A stretch of 64,000 nt of DNA from contig FQLW01000005.1 in the NCBI GenBank assembly GCA_900120415.1, positions 620,001 through 684,000 of the forward strand. Direction: 5' to 3'. This document shows positions 28,328 through 36,780 of this stretch, piece by piece (position 1 is the stretch's first letter; each line of letters begins with the position of its first letter). The translations under genes were made by a program, and so were the position numbers. The notes beneath the pieces were generated by a model. It saw only the letters and a list, made by a program, of their open reading frames with translations, did no database searches and was not told the origin of the DNA. The DNA comes from Urmitella timonensis (GTDB lineage Bacteria > Actinomycetota > Actinomycetes > Actinomycetales > Actinomycetaceae).

Positions 28328-28335
28328 CTATTCTC

Positions 28336-29340
28336 CTAGCAGGTATGCCCCGGATCGTTTGTGCGCCGGCGGTTATTAGTCTTAATTATTCCAGCTTCTG
28401 TCAGTTCTTTACGTAAAGGTAAAGGCAGCGCGAAAGTTACTGTTTCCCGGGCAGTTTCTACTTCTTGCACGTCCGCAAAACCCCAGTGGGCAAGTTGCTC
28501 CAAAACTTCCTTTACCAGCACTTCCGGTACTGAAGCTCCCGAGGTAACCCCTACCGTTTGCGTCTGACTAAACCATTCTTTTCGCATCTCGGAAGCTGTA
28601 TCAATCCGGTAGGCGCACTTTGCTCCCCCCTCGAGGGCAACTTCTTTCAACCTCACCGAATTCGAGGAATTTGCCGAACCTACGACAATGACAACCTGAG
28701 CGGCTTCCGCAATCTTCTTTACTGCACCTTGGCGGTTTTGGGTAGCGAAACAGATATCTTCACTGGGAGGATCGTTGAGATTTGGGAAACGTTCCCGCAG
28801 CTTCTCTACGGTTTGCCTAGTCTCATCTAAACTTAGCGTGGTTTGAGAAAGCCAGACTACTTTTTCCTGGTCGCGCACCTGCACTTGGTTCACGCTCTCT
28901 AGATCTCCCACTACCTGAATATGGTCGGGAGCTTCCCCCTGAGTGCCTTCTACTTCCTCGTGCCCAGCGTGTCCCACCAGCACAATGTCATAGTCAGCTT
29001 TGGCGAAACGCAGGGCTTCGCGGTGGACTTTAGTCACCAGCGGGCAGGTGGCATCGACGGTTTTAAGTCCCCGACGCTTGGCTTCTTCGCGCACCGCCGG
29101 CGATACTCCATGGGCGGAGAACACTACCCTTGCTCCGGCAGGTACTTCATCTAGTTCGGTCACAAAACGCGCACCTTTAGCGCTCAATTGCTCTACCACA
29201 AACTTGTTATGCACGATTTCTTTACGCACATAAACCGGCGCACCATAGAGAGCCAACGCTTTTTCTACCACGTCAACCGCGCGATCTACTCCCGCGCAGT
29301 AGCCACGCGGAGCCGCTAGAAGCACTTTCTTTTCTGCCAC
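28336..29340 (-). CDS. ispH: 4-hydroxy-3-methylbut-2-enyl diphosphate reductase
   Basis: The last enzyme of the MEP isoprenoid pathway, an iron-sulfur protein of 334 residues. The three cluster cysteines appear in [24 protein letters not shown] and [11 protein letters not shown], and the substrate-binding [10 protein letters not shown] motif is present. It is next to and divergent from xseA. The esterase gene follows after nine bases. Confidence 0.96.
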   Translation of the reverse strand: MAEKKVLLAAPRGYCAGVDRAVDVVEKALALYGAPVYVRKEIVHNKFVVEQLSAKGARFVTELDEVPAGARVVFSAHGVSPAVREEAKRRGLKTVDATCPLVTKVHREALRFAKADYDIVLVGHAGHEEVEGTQGEAPDHIQVVGDLESVNQVQVRDQEKVVWLSQTTLSLDETRQTVEKLRERFPNLNDPPSEDICFATQNRQGAVKKIAEAAQVVIVVGSANSSNSVRLKEVALEGGAKCAYRIDTASEMRKEWFSQTQTVGVTSGASVPEVLVKEVLEQLAHWGFADVQEVETARETVTFALPLPLRKELTEAGIIKTNNRRRTNDPGHTC

Positions 29341-29411
29341 ATATATATCCTACTAAGGTATTATGCCTGATGCCCATCGGCTAAACACTGTTTATACCGC
29401 AGAGCTCATCT

Positions 29412-30734
29412 ATGCTAGCGACCCGAAGTTGCCGATACAATAAAGCGGTGCAAACAAATCAGTCCCAGCCCGGCATCTCGCTTGCCCCCACTGCGGCGCA
29501 AACTACCCGCGATAATCCCTGGCCACTCTCGCTGCTGACCCAAAATATAAAGAAATATGTCAGCCGGATGTCTCGGCTTTGGGTATGCGGGCAGGTAGTG
29601 GAATATAAGCCCCGCCCCGGCTCCCGGATGGCGTTTTTTGTACTGCGAGACACAAAAGAAACCACCTCGATGACAGTGAAATGTTTCCCTACCGTGCTTG
29701 ACCAGGTGGAAAGTGATTTTTCTGAGGGCGCGCAGGTAGTAGTACTCGCCAAACCAGACTTTTATGAAGGCTCGGGGTCGCTCTCCTTATTTGCTAACGA
29801 AGTGCATACAGTGGGAGTCGGTAATCTACTGGCTCAGATTGAGCAGTTACGGAAAAAGCTAGCGGCAGAAGGTCTATTTTTAGAGACAAACAAGCAACCC
29901 TTGCCGGTGATTCCGGACAAAATTGGTTTAATCGTAGGGCGCAACGCTAAAGCCAAACAGGACGTGATGGTAAATGCTTTGGCTCGTTGGCCACTTGCCG
30001 AGTTTGAGGTGCGGGAAGTGGCAGTGCAAGGACCCGCCTGCGCCCAGGAAGTAACCCGGGCTTTACAAGAGCTGGACTTTCTGCCCGAAGTGGAAGTGAT
30101 TGTGATTTCCCGCGGCGGCGGAGCGGTGGAAGATTTGTTGCCATTTTCTGAGGAATCTTTGGTGCGGGCAGCAGCGGCGGCGCGCACCCCCCTAGTTTCC
30201 GCTATCGGGCATGAAGAGGACGCTCCCCTGCTAGATTTCGTAGCTGACTATCGGGCTTCTACCCCTACTGATGCTGCCCGGAGGATTGTGCCTGATTTAC
30301 GAGAAGAAACCTTGGGGCTGGAAAATGCGCGTAGCCGTTTACGCACCCTAATATCCGCCCTCCTCGATCAACATCTCGGACAGTTAGCTAGTTTTAGGGC
30401 GCGACCAGTTATGGCTGATCCGGCGGCTGTAATTGCCGCGCAAGAGCAATCTTTAGCATTAGCTAGTCAGCATCTACGTTTTCGTTTTGAAACCAGCCTA
30501 CAAAATCAGGTGACCTCACTTAATGGATGGAAAGATGCTCTGAAAGCATATTCTCCGCAAGCTATTTTGGAACGTGGGTACAGCATTTTGCGTTCCCCGT
30601 CCGGAAGTGTAATTAACTCGGTTTCACAGGTTAATAAAGGTGATTTGCTCGAAGCCATTTTCCCTGATGGAAGCGCAGTTACAAAAGTTTTTGGCACCAA
30701 TGCGAAAACCACTCCAGGAGGTAAAAATGAGTGA
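29412..30734 (+). CDS. xseA: Exodeoxyribonuclease VII large subunit
   Basis: 440 residues with an N-terminal OB-fold (VSRMSRLWVCGQVVEYKP) and a catalytic domain with GLIVGRNAKAKQDV, VIVISRGGGAVEDLLPF and SAIGHEEDAPLLDFVADYRA. The C-terminal coiled coil ends in ILERGYSILRSPSG. It degrades single-stranded DNA with XseB. The start could be internal, as the first 20-25 residues are not conserved-looking. Its TGA overlaps the xseB ATG by eight bases. Confidence 0.94.
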   Translation: MLATRSCRYNKAVQTNQSQPGISLAPTAAQTTRDNPWPLSLLTQNIKKYVSRMSRLWVCGQVVEYKPRPGSRMAFFVLRDTKETTSMTVKCFPTVLDQVESDFSEGAQVVVLAKPDFYEGSGSLSLFANEVHTVGVGNLLAQIEQLRKKLAAEGLFLETNKQPLPVIPDKIGLIVGRNAKAKQDVMVNALARWPLAEFEVREVAVQGPACAQEVTRALQELDFLPEVEVIVISRGGGAVEDLLPFSEESLVRAAAAARTPLVSAIGHEEDAPLLDFVADYRASTPTDAARRIVPDLREETLGLENARSRLRTLISALLDQHLGQLASFRARPVMADPAAVIAAQEQSLALASQHLRFRFETSLQNQVTSLNGWKDALKAYSPQAILERGYSILRSPSGSVINSVSQVNKGDLLEAIFPDGSAVTKVFGTNAKTTPGGKNE

Positions 30735-30942
30735 AACAGACTCTCAGATTCCGGTATCGGAGCTGTCGTATGAACAAGCCCGCGAGCAGTTAGTATCAGC
30801 TATTGGGCAGCTAGAGGCAGGTAAACTGGGATTAGAGGAATCCTTGGAGGTTTGGCAGCGCGGAGAGGAACTAGCTAAACACTGCCAAGCTTTTCTTGAT
30901 CGGGCTAAAGCCCGTCTAGATCAGGTAAAACAGGCGGATTAG
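30727..30942 (+). CDS. xseB: Exodeoxyribonuclease VII small subunit
   Basis: 71 residues starting at the ATG overlapping the xseA stop, preceded by AGGAGG. The pattern LSYEQAREQLVSAIGQLEAG followed by LEESLEVWQRGEELAKHCQ is the XseB signature. A longer reading from 30640 in the same frame is not the real start, since it lies inside xseA and lacks a site. Confidence 0.93.
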   Translation: MSETDSQIPVSELSYEQAREQLVSAIGQLEAGKLGLEESLEVWQRGEELAKHCQAFLDRAKARLDQVKQAD

Positions 30943-30967
30943 CCCCTACAGCACCTATTTGTTGTGA

Positions 30968-30999
30968 CAGTAGGGGCATACCCGACGGCGCCCCTACTG
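30968..30999. terminator. Bidirectional terminator between xseB and greA
   Basis: CAGTAGGGGC (30968-30977) pairs perfectly with GCCCCTACTG (30990-30999). The same middle segment can also pair with GCCCCTAC at 30942-30949, giving two alternative hairpins. It lies between convergent xseB and greA, and overlaps the greA stop. There is no strong T run, so function as a terminator is likely but not certain. Confidence 0.5.
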
Positions 31000-31470
31000 G
31001 TAGGGAGTTACTTCTAATAGCTCTACTTTAATTTTCTTGCCATTGGGTGCTTCATAATCTACGCTTTCGCCTACCTTATGTCCCATTATGGCTTTTCCTA
31101 AGGGAGCATCTGGGGAATAAACATCCATATCTACATCGGGGATGGCTTCCCGTGACCCCATCAGGAATGTTACTTCACGGCGTCCTAAAGTAGCTTTTAC
31201 TACCATTCCAGGCTCGACTATGCCGTCATCTGCTGGAGGCTTGCCAACTTCGGCGTTTTCAATAATTTCTTTTAACTGTAAAATGCGGGTTTCATTCCAG
31301 GATTGTTGTTCGCGCGCGGCGTGGTAGCCACCGTTTTCTTTTAAGTCTCCCTCTTGACGGGCTTCATCGATGCGACGAGCGATTGCTGGGCGTTCCACTT
31401 CTTCGAGGTTGCGCAGTTCGTCTTGCAGACGATCATAAGATTCTTGGGTCATCCAGGTCTTGTCTGCCAT
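30994..31470 (-). CDS. greA: Transcription elongation factor GreA
   Basis: 158 residues: an N-terminal coiled-coil (YDRLQDELRNLEEVERPAIARRI) with the acidic tip in EARQEGDLKENGGYH, and a C-terminal FKBP-like domain (SPDAPLGKAIMGHKVGESV). It rescues backtracked RNA polymerase by stimulating transcript cleavage. ATG with AGGAGA site upstream. Confidence 0.96.
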   Translation of the reverse strand: MADKTWMTQESYDRLQDELRNLEEVERPAIARRIDEARQEGDLKENGGYHAAREQQSWNETRILQLKEIIENAEVGKPPADDGIVEPGMVVKATLGRREVTFLMGSREAIPDVDMDVYSPDAPLGKAIMGHKVGESVDYEAPNGKKIKVELLEVTPYQ

Positions 31471-31498
31471 ATTGTTCTCCTAAGCTCATATACAAAAG

Positions 31499-31523
31499 AC
31501 TGACCGCGCCGAGCGCGGTCAGT
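31499..31523 (-). terminator. Terminator of the TrhA-family gene
   Basis: A perfect 11-bp inverted repeat (ACTGACCGCGC and complement) with a three-base loop, followed on the minus strand by CTTTTGT. It lies between the TrhA-family gene and greA. Confidence 0.8.
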
Positions 31524-31600
31524 AAATAGCAGTTTTCAGTCTAACAAATCGCGGTAACGCTGGCTATTAATTTTGCTGGTTGCAAAATGGCAGCTAAGCA

Positions 31601-32290
31601 CTAGGACAATACTGCGAAATAGGCGGCGATACAGATACACACCCAGCCCGCTACCGTTCCACTGTGGAATATCTCGTGATAGCCAAAATACTTTGCGTCT
31701 CTACCCGGCCAGCGAATCCCGTAAAAAATTGCCCCAATTGAATAACACAGCCCCCCGGCAATGAGCAGCCAGATAACCGCCCATCCCCCGGCTATGAGGA
31801 TGGGGTTCATATACCACAGCGCTACCCACCCTAGAAGAATATAGATGGGGACATATACCCAGCGAGGAGCATTAACCCAAAAAACTGATAGGAAAATACC
31901 AAGTAATGCCCCTAGCCATACTATTAATAGTAGATGGGTAGTTTGCGATTTGTTTAGTAGGGATACCGCTATTGGGGTATATGACCCGGCAATCAGCAAG
32001 AATATATTACAGTGATCTAGGCGTCTCATCACCCCGTAGCCCCGCCTACCCCAAGGAACCCGGTGATATAGGGCGGAAACTCCAAATAACAGCAAAGAGC
32101 AAACTAGAAAAACCGCACACGCCCACCGTTTTTCCACGTTATCAGCAAGGCAAAGCATAACTATTGAGGCTGCTAAAGCTAGTGGTGCGGTTCCGGCATG
32201 AATCCAGCCACGCATTTTAGGTTTATAACCGTAAGCATCTTTCCTATCCACTTCGGATAACCGATTTTGAGTTTCGCTTTGGCTTTGCAC
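31601..32290 (-). CDS. TrhA/hemolysin III family membrane protein
   Basis: 229 residues with seven predicted membrane segments after a hydrophilic start. It has the PAQR/HlyIII motifs GWIHAGTAPLALAAS, SALYHRVPWG, LDHCNIFLLIAGSYTPIAV and the C-terminal GYHEIFHSGTVAGWVC with metal-binding histidines. Family members (TrhA) affect membrane fluidity; haemolysin activity is not established for most. It is divergent from the downstream prenyl transferase gene. Confidence 0.9.
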   Translation of the reverse strand: MQSQSETQNRLSEVDRKDAYGYKPKMRGWIHAGTAPLALAASIVMLCLADNVEKRWACAVFLVCSLLLFGVSALYHRVPWGRRGYGVMRRLDHCNIFLLIAGSYTPIAVSLLNKSQTTHLLLIVWLGALLGIFLSVFWVNAPRWVYVPIYILLGWVALWYMNPILIAGGWAVIWLLIAGGLCYSIGAIFYGIRWPGRDAKYFGYHEIFHSGTVAGWVCICIAAYFAVLS

Positions 32291-32418
32291 TGTCCCCTCC
32301 TGAGCTGGTGAAAACTTTATGCAATCATCAATAACCTACGGTAGCGTAACTTATCGAGGGTGTCAAACATCTCCTAGGCGGGGTAAAATCCTAATGTCTA
32401 CCTCATAAAGGAGCGAGA

Positions 32419-33183
32419 TTGAGCCACCTAAGTAACCTGGTATATCGCCTATATGCCCGCAACCTAGAGAAAGCGCTGCCCACCGAATCGCTGCCGCGTC
32501 ATGTGGGAGTAATTCTTGATGGTAATCGGCGCTGGGCTCGTCAAATGGGTGCTAAATCTGAAACCGGTCATAAGGTTGGAGCTGATAAAGCACTAGAGTT
32601 CCTGGGGTGGAGTGAAGAGGTAGGTATCCAGCTAGTAACTCTCTGGATGCTCTCAACAGACAACCTCCGTCGTTCCGGAGAGGAATTAGACAAACTCTTT
32701 GACATAATCTGCGCAGTAGTAGAACAAATTTCATCCCAAGGGCATTGGCATCTGCGTTTACTGGGAAACCTATCCCTCTTACCTAAGCCGGTACAACAGC
32801 GCCTAAGCCAAGCAGTAACTAACTCTTGCCAGGACTCTCCCCTAACCGTAAATATCGCGGTCGGTTACGGAGGAAGAGAAGAAATAACCGAGGCGGTACG
32901 CGATTTACTACTTGAAAAAGCCAGTTCAGGGACAGATTTACAATCCGTAGCCGAGAACCTGTCAGTAGATGAGATTACCTCTCACCTCTATACCGCCGGT
33001 CAGCCCGACCCGGATTTAGTTATCCGCACCTCTGGTGAACAGCGTCTTTCCGGGTTTCTCCTATGGCAATCTACCCATTCTGAATACTATTTCTGTGAAG
33101 CGTTCTGGCCAGACTTCCGCAAGATTGATTTCTATAGGGCGCTGCGTGATTTCGCTTTACGCGAGCGTCGCATGGGAAAATAA
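32419..33183 (+). CDS. uppS: Isoprenyl transferase (cis-prenyl diphosphate synthase)
   Basis: 254 residues of the UPP synthase family. The catalytic Asp is in HVGVILDGNRRWARQ near residue 34. Further signatures are TLWMLSTDNLRRS, NIAVGYGGREEI and DLVIRTSGEQRLSGFLLWQS, with the final SEYYFCEAFWPDFRK. It is short and may be one of two homologues found in actinobacteria (Z-farnesyl or decaprenyl product). The TTG start has an AAAGGAG site. Confidence 0.9.
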   Translation: MSHLSNLVYRLYARNLEKALPTESLPRHVGVILDGNRRWARQMGAKSETGHKVGADKALEFLGWSEEVGIQLVTLWMLSTDNLRRSGEELDKLFDIICAVVEQISSQGHWHLRLLGNLSLLPKPVQQRLSQAVTNSCQDSPLTVNIAVGYGGREEITEAVRDLLLEKASSGTDLQSVAENLSVDEITSHLYTAGQPDPDLVIRTSGEQRLSGFLLWQSTHSEYYFCEAFWPDFRKIDFYRALRDFALRERRMGK

Positions 33184-33210
33184 CCCCCGCTGCGCATTAG
33201 CTGTTTCCCG

Positions 33211-34788
33211 TCAGTCTTTAGAGTTCCCCTCAGACCCCTCGCCCTTAGTCATAGCTACCTTTTGGGAGTGTATCGTATCTTCAATTTTCTTTTGGGCTCC
33301 TACCTCAAAATCGGTTTTAGCATCTCCCGGAACAGTCTGGTTCGGATCGGAACTAGCGAACTCGCTGAGCGCATCCTGAATCTGCAACTGTACTTTTTCA
33401 GCTTTTTTGGCATGTTCATAAGGAGTTTTATTCTCACCATTCTTTTCGGCCAGAGCCTTTGCCTCCCGAGCCTCAGATAGATTTTGGTCACTGGGACGAG
33501 AGGATTCTGCAAGTTCTTTATCTAGCAAACCAGGAGGTCCTCCCGGTCTATCTTGCTGATAGTTGAGGCGGATAAAGCTGTCATATCCTTTCAGGTAGAG
33601 CACCGTAGTATTTATAAACGCCAGCAACGGTACCGCAAATACGGCTCCAATGATTCCTACAGATGCCCCGCCAGCTGCAACCGCCAATAGAACCGCTACT
33701 GGATGCAAACTGACCGCATTAGACATTAATGCTGGTTGAAGCAGATTTGATTCCAATTGCTGCACAACCAGGATAATAATCACCATCACTACCGCGGTAG
33801 TAAACCCTTTATCAACCAGGGCAATTGCTACTGCCATCATGCCAGAGATGATAGCGCCCAAAATAGGCACGAACGCAGCCAAGAAAACCAGCATCCCCAA
33901 GGGAATCGCTAAAGGAACCCCGATAATAAAGGCTCCTCCCCCAATACCAATCGCATCAATAGCAGCAACTAGACATTGAGTGCGGGTATACGCCCCCAAA
34001 GTAACCCAACCGCGAATGGCGGCTTCGTTCAAAGGATTGCGTGCCGACCGGGGTAAAAGACGTAAAAACCATTGCCAAATCTTTCTTCCGTCCTTAAGAA
34101 AGAAGAATAGGCAGAATAACGCGGTAAGAAGCCCGGTAAAGGCGGAGGCCACAGCCGACATAGTGCCCAGGGCATTACTGGCAAGCCAGGAGGCGTTCTT
34201 ACGGGCATAATTTTGGATTTGCTCTTGGGCTTGTGCCCATAGGTCAGACACCGTGTTGGTATCAAGTTGCAAAGGACCGGTAGCTAACCATTGAATCCCC
34301 TCATCAATGCCGTCTTTAGTGCGCGAAACCAAGTTCGGAAGTTCCGAAGCAAGCTGGGTAGTAGCCACCGAAATCATCGCGGTAACTACCCCCAAACCGA
34401 TAAGCAAGGTTACGGTTGCCGCCAGAGTACGCGGAAAATGTAGTTTAATAAACAGCAGTCGCAAAAGCGGCTCTAAAAGCACAGCTAGCAAAACGGCGAT
34501 TGCCGCCGGAACCACTATTATTTGAATTTTGCTAATTACAAAAACTAACCCGGCGAACGCGCCAGCAATCACCAGCATCCGCCATGACCAATCTGCTGCT
34601 ACCCGCAGGGTGAGAGGAACCGCAGTTTCTTGCGGGGTAGCTTCCCTGTCGTTTTCTTTCATCTGCGGCATTTCCTCGCGATAAGAGGGCATTTCGGGAT
34701 GTGGTGCGGACGACTTATTCCTTGCCGAGGACAGTGAATCCACTAGATTTCTGGCTGTTTTGGTAAAGCGTTCAAGACGAAAGGTCAT
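33211..34788 (-). CDS. AI-2E family transporter
   Basis: 525 residues. A central hydrophobic part with about eight membrane segments (roughly 70-405) carries the family pattern PAAIAVLLAVLLEPLLRLL, SGMMAVAIALVDKG and VVQQLESNLLQPALMSNAV. The N-terminal 65 and C-terminal 115 residues are charged and probably cytoplasmic. Substrates in this family range from autoinducer 2 to sodium; the substrate here is unknown. It converges on uppS. Confidence 0.87.
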   Translation of the reverse strand: MTFRLERFTKTARNLVDSLSSARNKSSAPHPEMPSYREEMPQMKENDREATPQETAVPLTLRVAADWSWRMLVIAGAFAGLVFVISKIQIIVVPAAIAVLLAVLLEPLLRLLFIKLHFPRTLAATVTLLIGLGVVTAMISVATTQLASELPNLVSRTKDGIDEGIQWLATGPLQLDTNTVSDLWAQAQEQIQNYARKNASWLASNALGTMSAVASAFTGLLTALFCLFFFLKDGRKIWQWFLRLLPRSARNPLNEAAIRGWVTLGAYTRTQCLVAAIDAIGIGGGAFIIGVPLAIPLGMLVFLAAFVPILGAIISGMMAVAIALVDKGFTTAVVMVIIILVVQQLESNLLQPALMSNAVSLHPVAVLLAVAAGGASVGIIGAVFAVPLLAFINTTVLYLKGYDSFIRLNYQQDRPGGPPGLLDKELAESSRPSDQNLSEAREAKALAEKNGENKTPYEHAKKAEKVQLQIQDALSEFASSDPNQTVPGDAKTDFEVGAQKKIEDTIHSQKVAMTKGEGSEGNSKD

Positions 34789-34887
34789 AGTTAAAGGGTA
34801 TCAGCGCCTCCGACCCTATTAGTAAAGCAGCAGATAACAGCGATACTATTAACCGCTGTAGGAACTAATTCTTGAGTGGCAACGGGG

Positions 34888-35385
34888 CTAGCGGGTCATA
34901 CGAGAAATGAATTGCCCCGACTCTTCGTCTATTAAACTCAAGCCGTCCATAGTGAAACCATTAATTCGCAAAAATCTGCGCTTTAGCTGGTCAGAGCGCA
35001 GCACCCAAATCTGTGCGGGAGTATCGTGATCAAGTACATAGTCCAGTAAACGTTGAGCTACTTGCGGTGAATAGAATTGCTCAATCACCCCAAAAAAGGC
35101 AATATCCAGGTCGCGGGGAGCCGGTCCTAAGTTATGGTCGTTTAGAGAAGACTTTCTTACATAAGCCATTCCCACTACCTGCCTACCCCGCGAAGCAAAA
35201 GCAATAGCGCGCCCTTTAGTTTGCAAAATCTGCTCATGCCAATAGCCAACTAAAGCCTCTTCGGTATATTTTTCCCAAAACGATTCTGGAGCCGCATGAC
35301 CGATAGTCTCGGTGAGAATCTGGTAGTGTGCCATAGCTGCACCGGCAGCATCAACCAGAGTTGGGGTTCTCACAATCACCGACAT
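34888..35385 (-). CDS. GNAT-family acetyltransferase-like protein
   Basis: 165 residues beginning VIVRTPTLVDAAGAAMAHYQI. The pattern VVGMAYVRKS followed by DLDIAFFGVIEQFYSPQVAQRLLDYVL and a C-terminal LRINGFTMDG fits a GNAT fold. The usual acetyl-CoA loop QxxGxG is not clear (a YSPQVAQRL stretch stands there), so activity is uncertain. It precedes a terminator and the BI-1 gene. Confidence 0.75.
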   Translation of the reverse strand: MSVIVRTPTLVDAAGAAMAHYQILTETIGHAAPESFWEKYTEEALVGYWHEQILQTKGRAIAFASRGRQVVGMAYVRKSSLNDHNLGPAPRDLDIAFFGVIEQFYSPQVAQRLLDYVLDHDTPAQIWVLRSDQLKRRFLRINGFTMDGLSLIDEESGQFISRMTR

Positions 35386-35408
35386 GGCAGATTCCTTTCA
35401 ACAAAAAA

Positions 35409-35448
35409 TGGGGGCAGCTACTACTTATTTATATAGCAGCTGCCCCCA
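35409..35448 (-). terminator. Terminator of the Bax inhibitor-1 family gene
   Basis: An 11-bp inverted repeat (TGGGGGCAGCT and AGCTGCCCCCA) with an AT-rich loop, followed on the minus strand by TTTTTTGT. Confidence 0.85.
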
Positions 35449-35465
35449 TAAACAGAGCAATTAAG

Positions 35466-36407
35466 CTAGTTATCTCGAAGAATAGCGATAATCCGCAAAA
35501 TCTCGACATAGAGCCACACCACGGTGACCATAATCCCTAGGGCGCAGCTCCAAGACATTTCTTTATCGACTCCCAGACGCACGCCCTCGCGAACCATATC
35601 AAAATCTGAGATTAGTGACATTGCGCCGAAAATCACTGCAAATAGCCCCACCAGCAGTCCTAAGGGTAGCCCGAATAGCGTGATTTGATCCAAGTTGCCA
35701 ACTGCGCTAGCTGGGGTGAGCACCGCCAAAACCATAGCTAGAAGCCGATAAACCACGATTCCTACTATGCCAACCAGCATTATCTTCATGAACTTTGAAT
35801 TCACCCGCACCAGCCCAGTTTTAAACAGCACCAGGCAGGTTACAAACACCGCGGCCGTACCCAGCAACGCTTGAATCACAATACCCGGGTAGGTGTATTC
35901 GAAGAAAGCAGAGATTCCCCCGATAAACAGCCCCTCGAAGAGGGAATAACCCAAAGTAATCGCCGCGGAAGGTTTTTGGCGGAACGAAGAAACTAGCACC
36001 AGCGCAAACGCCACCAGAGCGGAGACGGAAGAAATGGTGAGCATAGTTCCGGCATTCGCAGTCAGATCATTTACTCCCCAGAACCACAGCGCCGCAGCGG
36101 CTAAAATCATCACCCCGAAACTTGCCCCGGTACGCACCAGCACATCATCCAGGGTCATAGGGCGGGAAATTCTTTGCGCAGCCCCAAGCGGCTCCGCCTG
36201 ATTGTAGGCAGTCCCATTATTGGCAGTATGAGGGTCATACTCAGATGTCCCCACCGGGGTGGCGCTCTGCGGGTAAACCGGGTTTCCTGCTGAGGTATTC
36301 TCTCCATAAGGGGCGTTAGTTCCTACCTGGTACCCAGGCATTTCAGGATACCCGGCAGGGGTGCGGCGCATTTGTTCGCCCACTTGATTCATAACCGGAT
36401 TTGCCAT
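35466..36407 (-). CDS. Bax inhibitor-1/YccA family membrane protein
   Basis: 313 residues: a proline- and glycine-rich cytosolic N-terminus of about 95 residues, then seven membrane segments. Family signatures include GYSLFEGLFIGGISAFFEYT and FDMVREGVRLGVDKEMSWSC, ending YVEILRIIAILRDN. Proteins of this family act as pH-sensitive calcium leak channels or protease regulators elsewhere; the role here is unknown. Confidence 0.9.
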   Translation of the reverse strand: MANPVMNQVGEQMRRTPAGYPEMPGYQVGTNAPYGENTSAGNPVYPQSATPVGTSEYDPHTANNGTAYNQAEPLGAAQRISRPMTLDDVLVRTGASFGVMILAAAALWFWGVNDLTANAGTMLTISSVSALVAFALVLVSSFRQKPSAAITLGYSLFEGLFIGGISAFFEYTYPGIVIQALLGTAAVFVTCLVLFKTGLVRVNSKFMKIMLVGIVGIVVYRLLAMVLAVLTPASAVGNLDQITLFGLPLGLLVGLFAVIFGAMSLISDFDMVREGVRLGVDKEMSWSCALGIMVTVVWLYVEILRIIAILRDN

Positions 36408-36563
36408 CTGAATCTCTCTTTCTGTAGGTGTTTGCCGTTTTCCAGTTGCGACTATGGCAGTCCGCCTGCGAAAGCGTCAAAGCCAAGAACACTGTCACTA
36501 GAGAAAACGTTAGCGAGTGTTCCTTAAAAAAATCTGGATAAGTTCAGAAAGAAAAATGGAGAG

Positions 36564-36637
36564 TACCCCCGGTCGGACTCGAACCGACACTGGACTGATT
36601 TTAAGTCAGCTGCCTCTACCGATTGGGCTACGGGGGC
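36564..36637 (-). tRNA. tRNA with anticodon UAA (Leu codon) and a short variable arm
   Basis: Minus-strand 74-nt cloverleaf: acceptor GCCCCCG/CGGGGGT, D arm GCCCAATCGGTAGAGGC, anticodon stem GCTGA/TCAGT around CTTAAAA (anticodon TAA), variable segment CCAGT, T arm GTCGG-TTCGAGT-CCGAC, and A73. The anticodon reads UUA, hence leucine. The variable region has five bases where leucine tRNAs normally have a long arm. CCA is not encoded. Confidence 0.85.
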
Positions 36638-36780
36638 CTACCAGGATTTTTACCCCGGTAAGACCGGGAATATCAGGTAGGTTTGCTGTTCTTTAGGCAT
36701 AGCCCGCAGAAAAGCACCACTGTCATATTAAACCTTAGGCGCTGCCGATTGTCGAAACGAATAACCGTTAAAGTAAAGAT

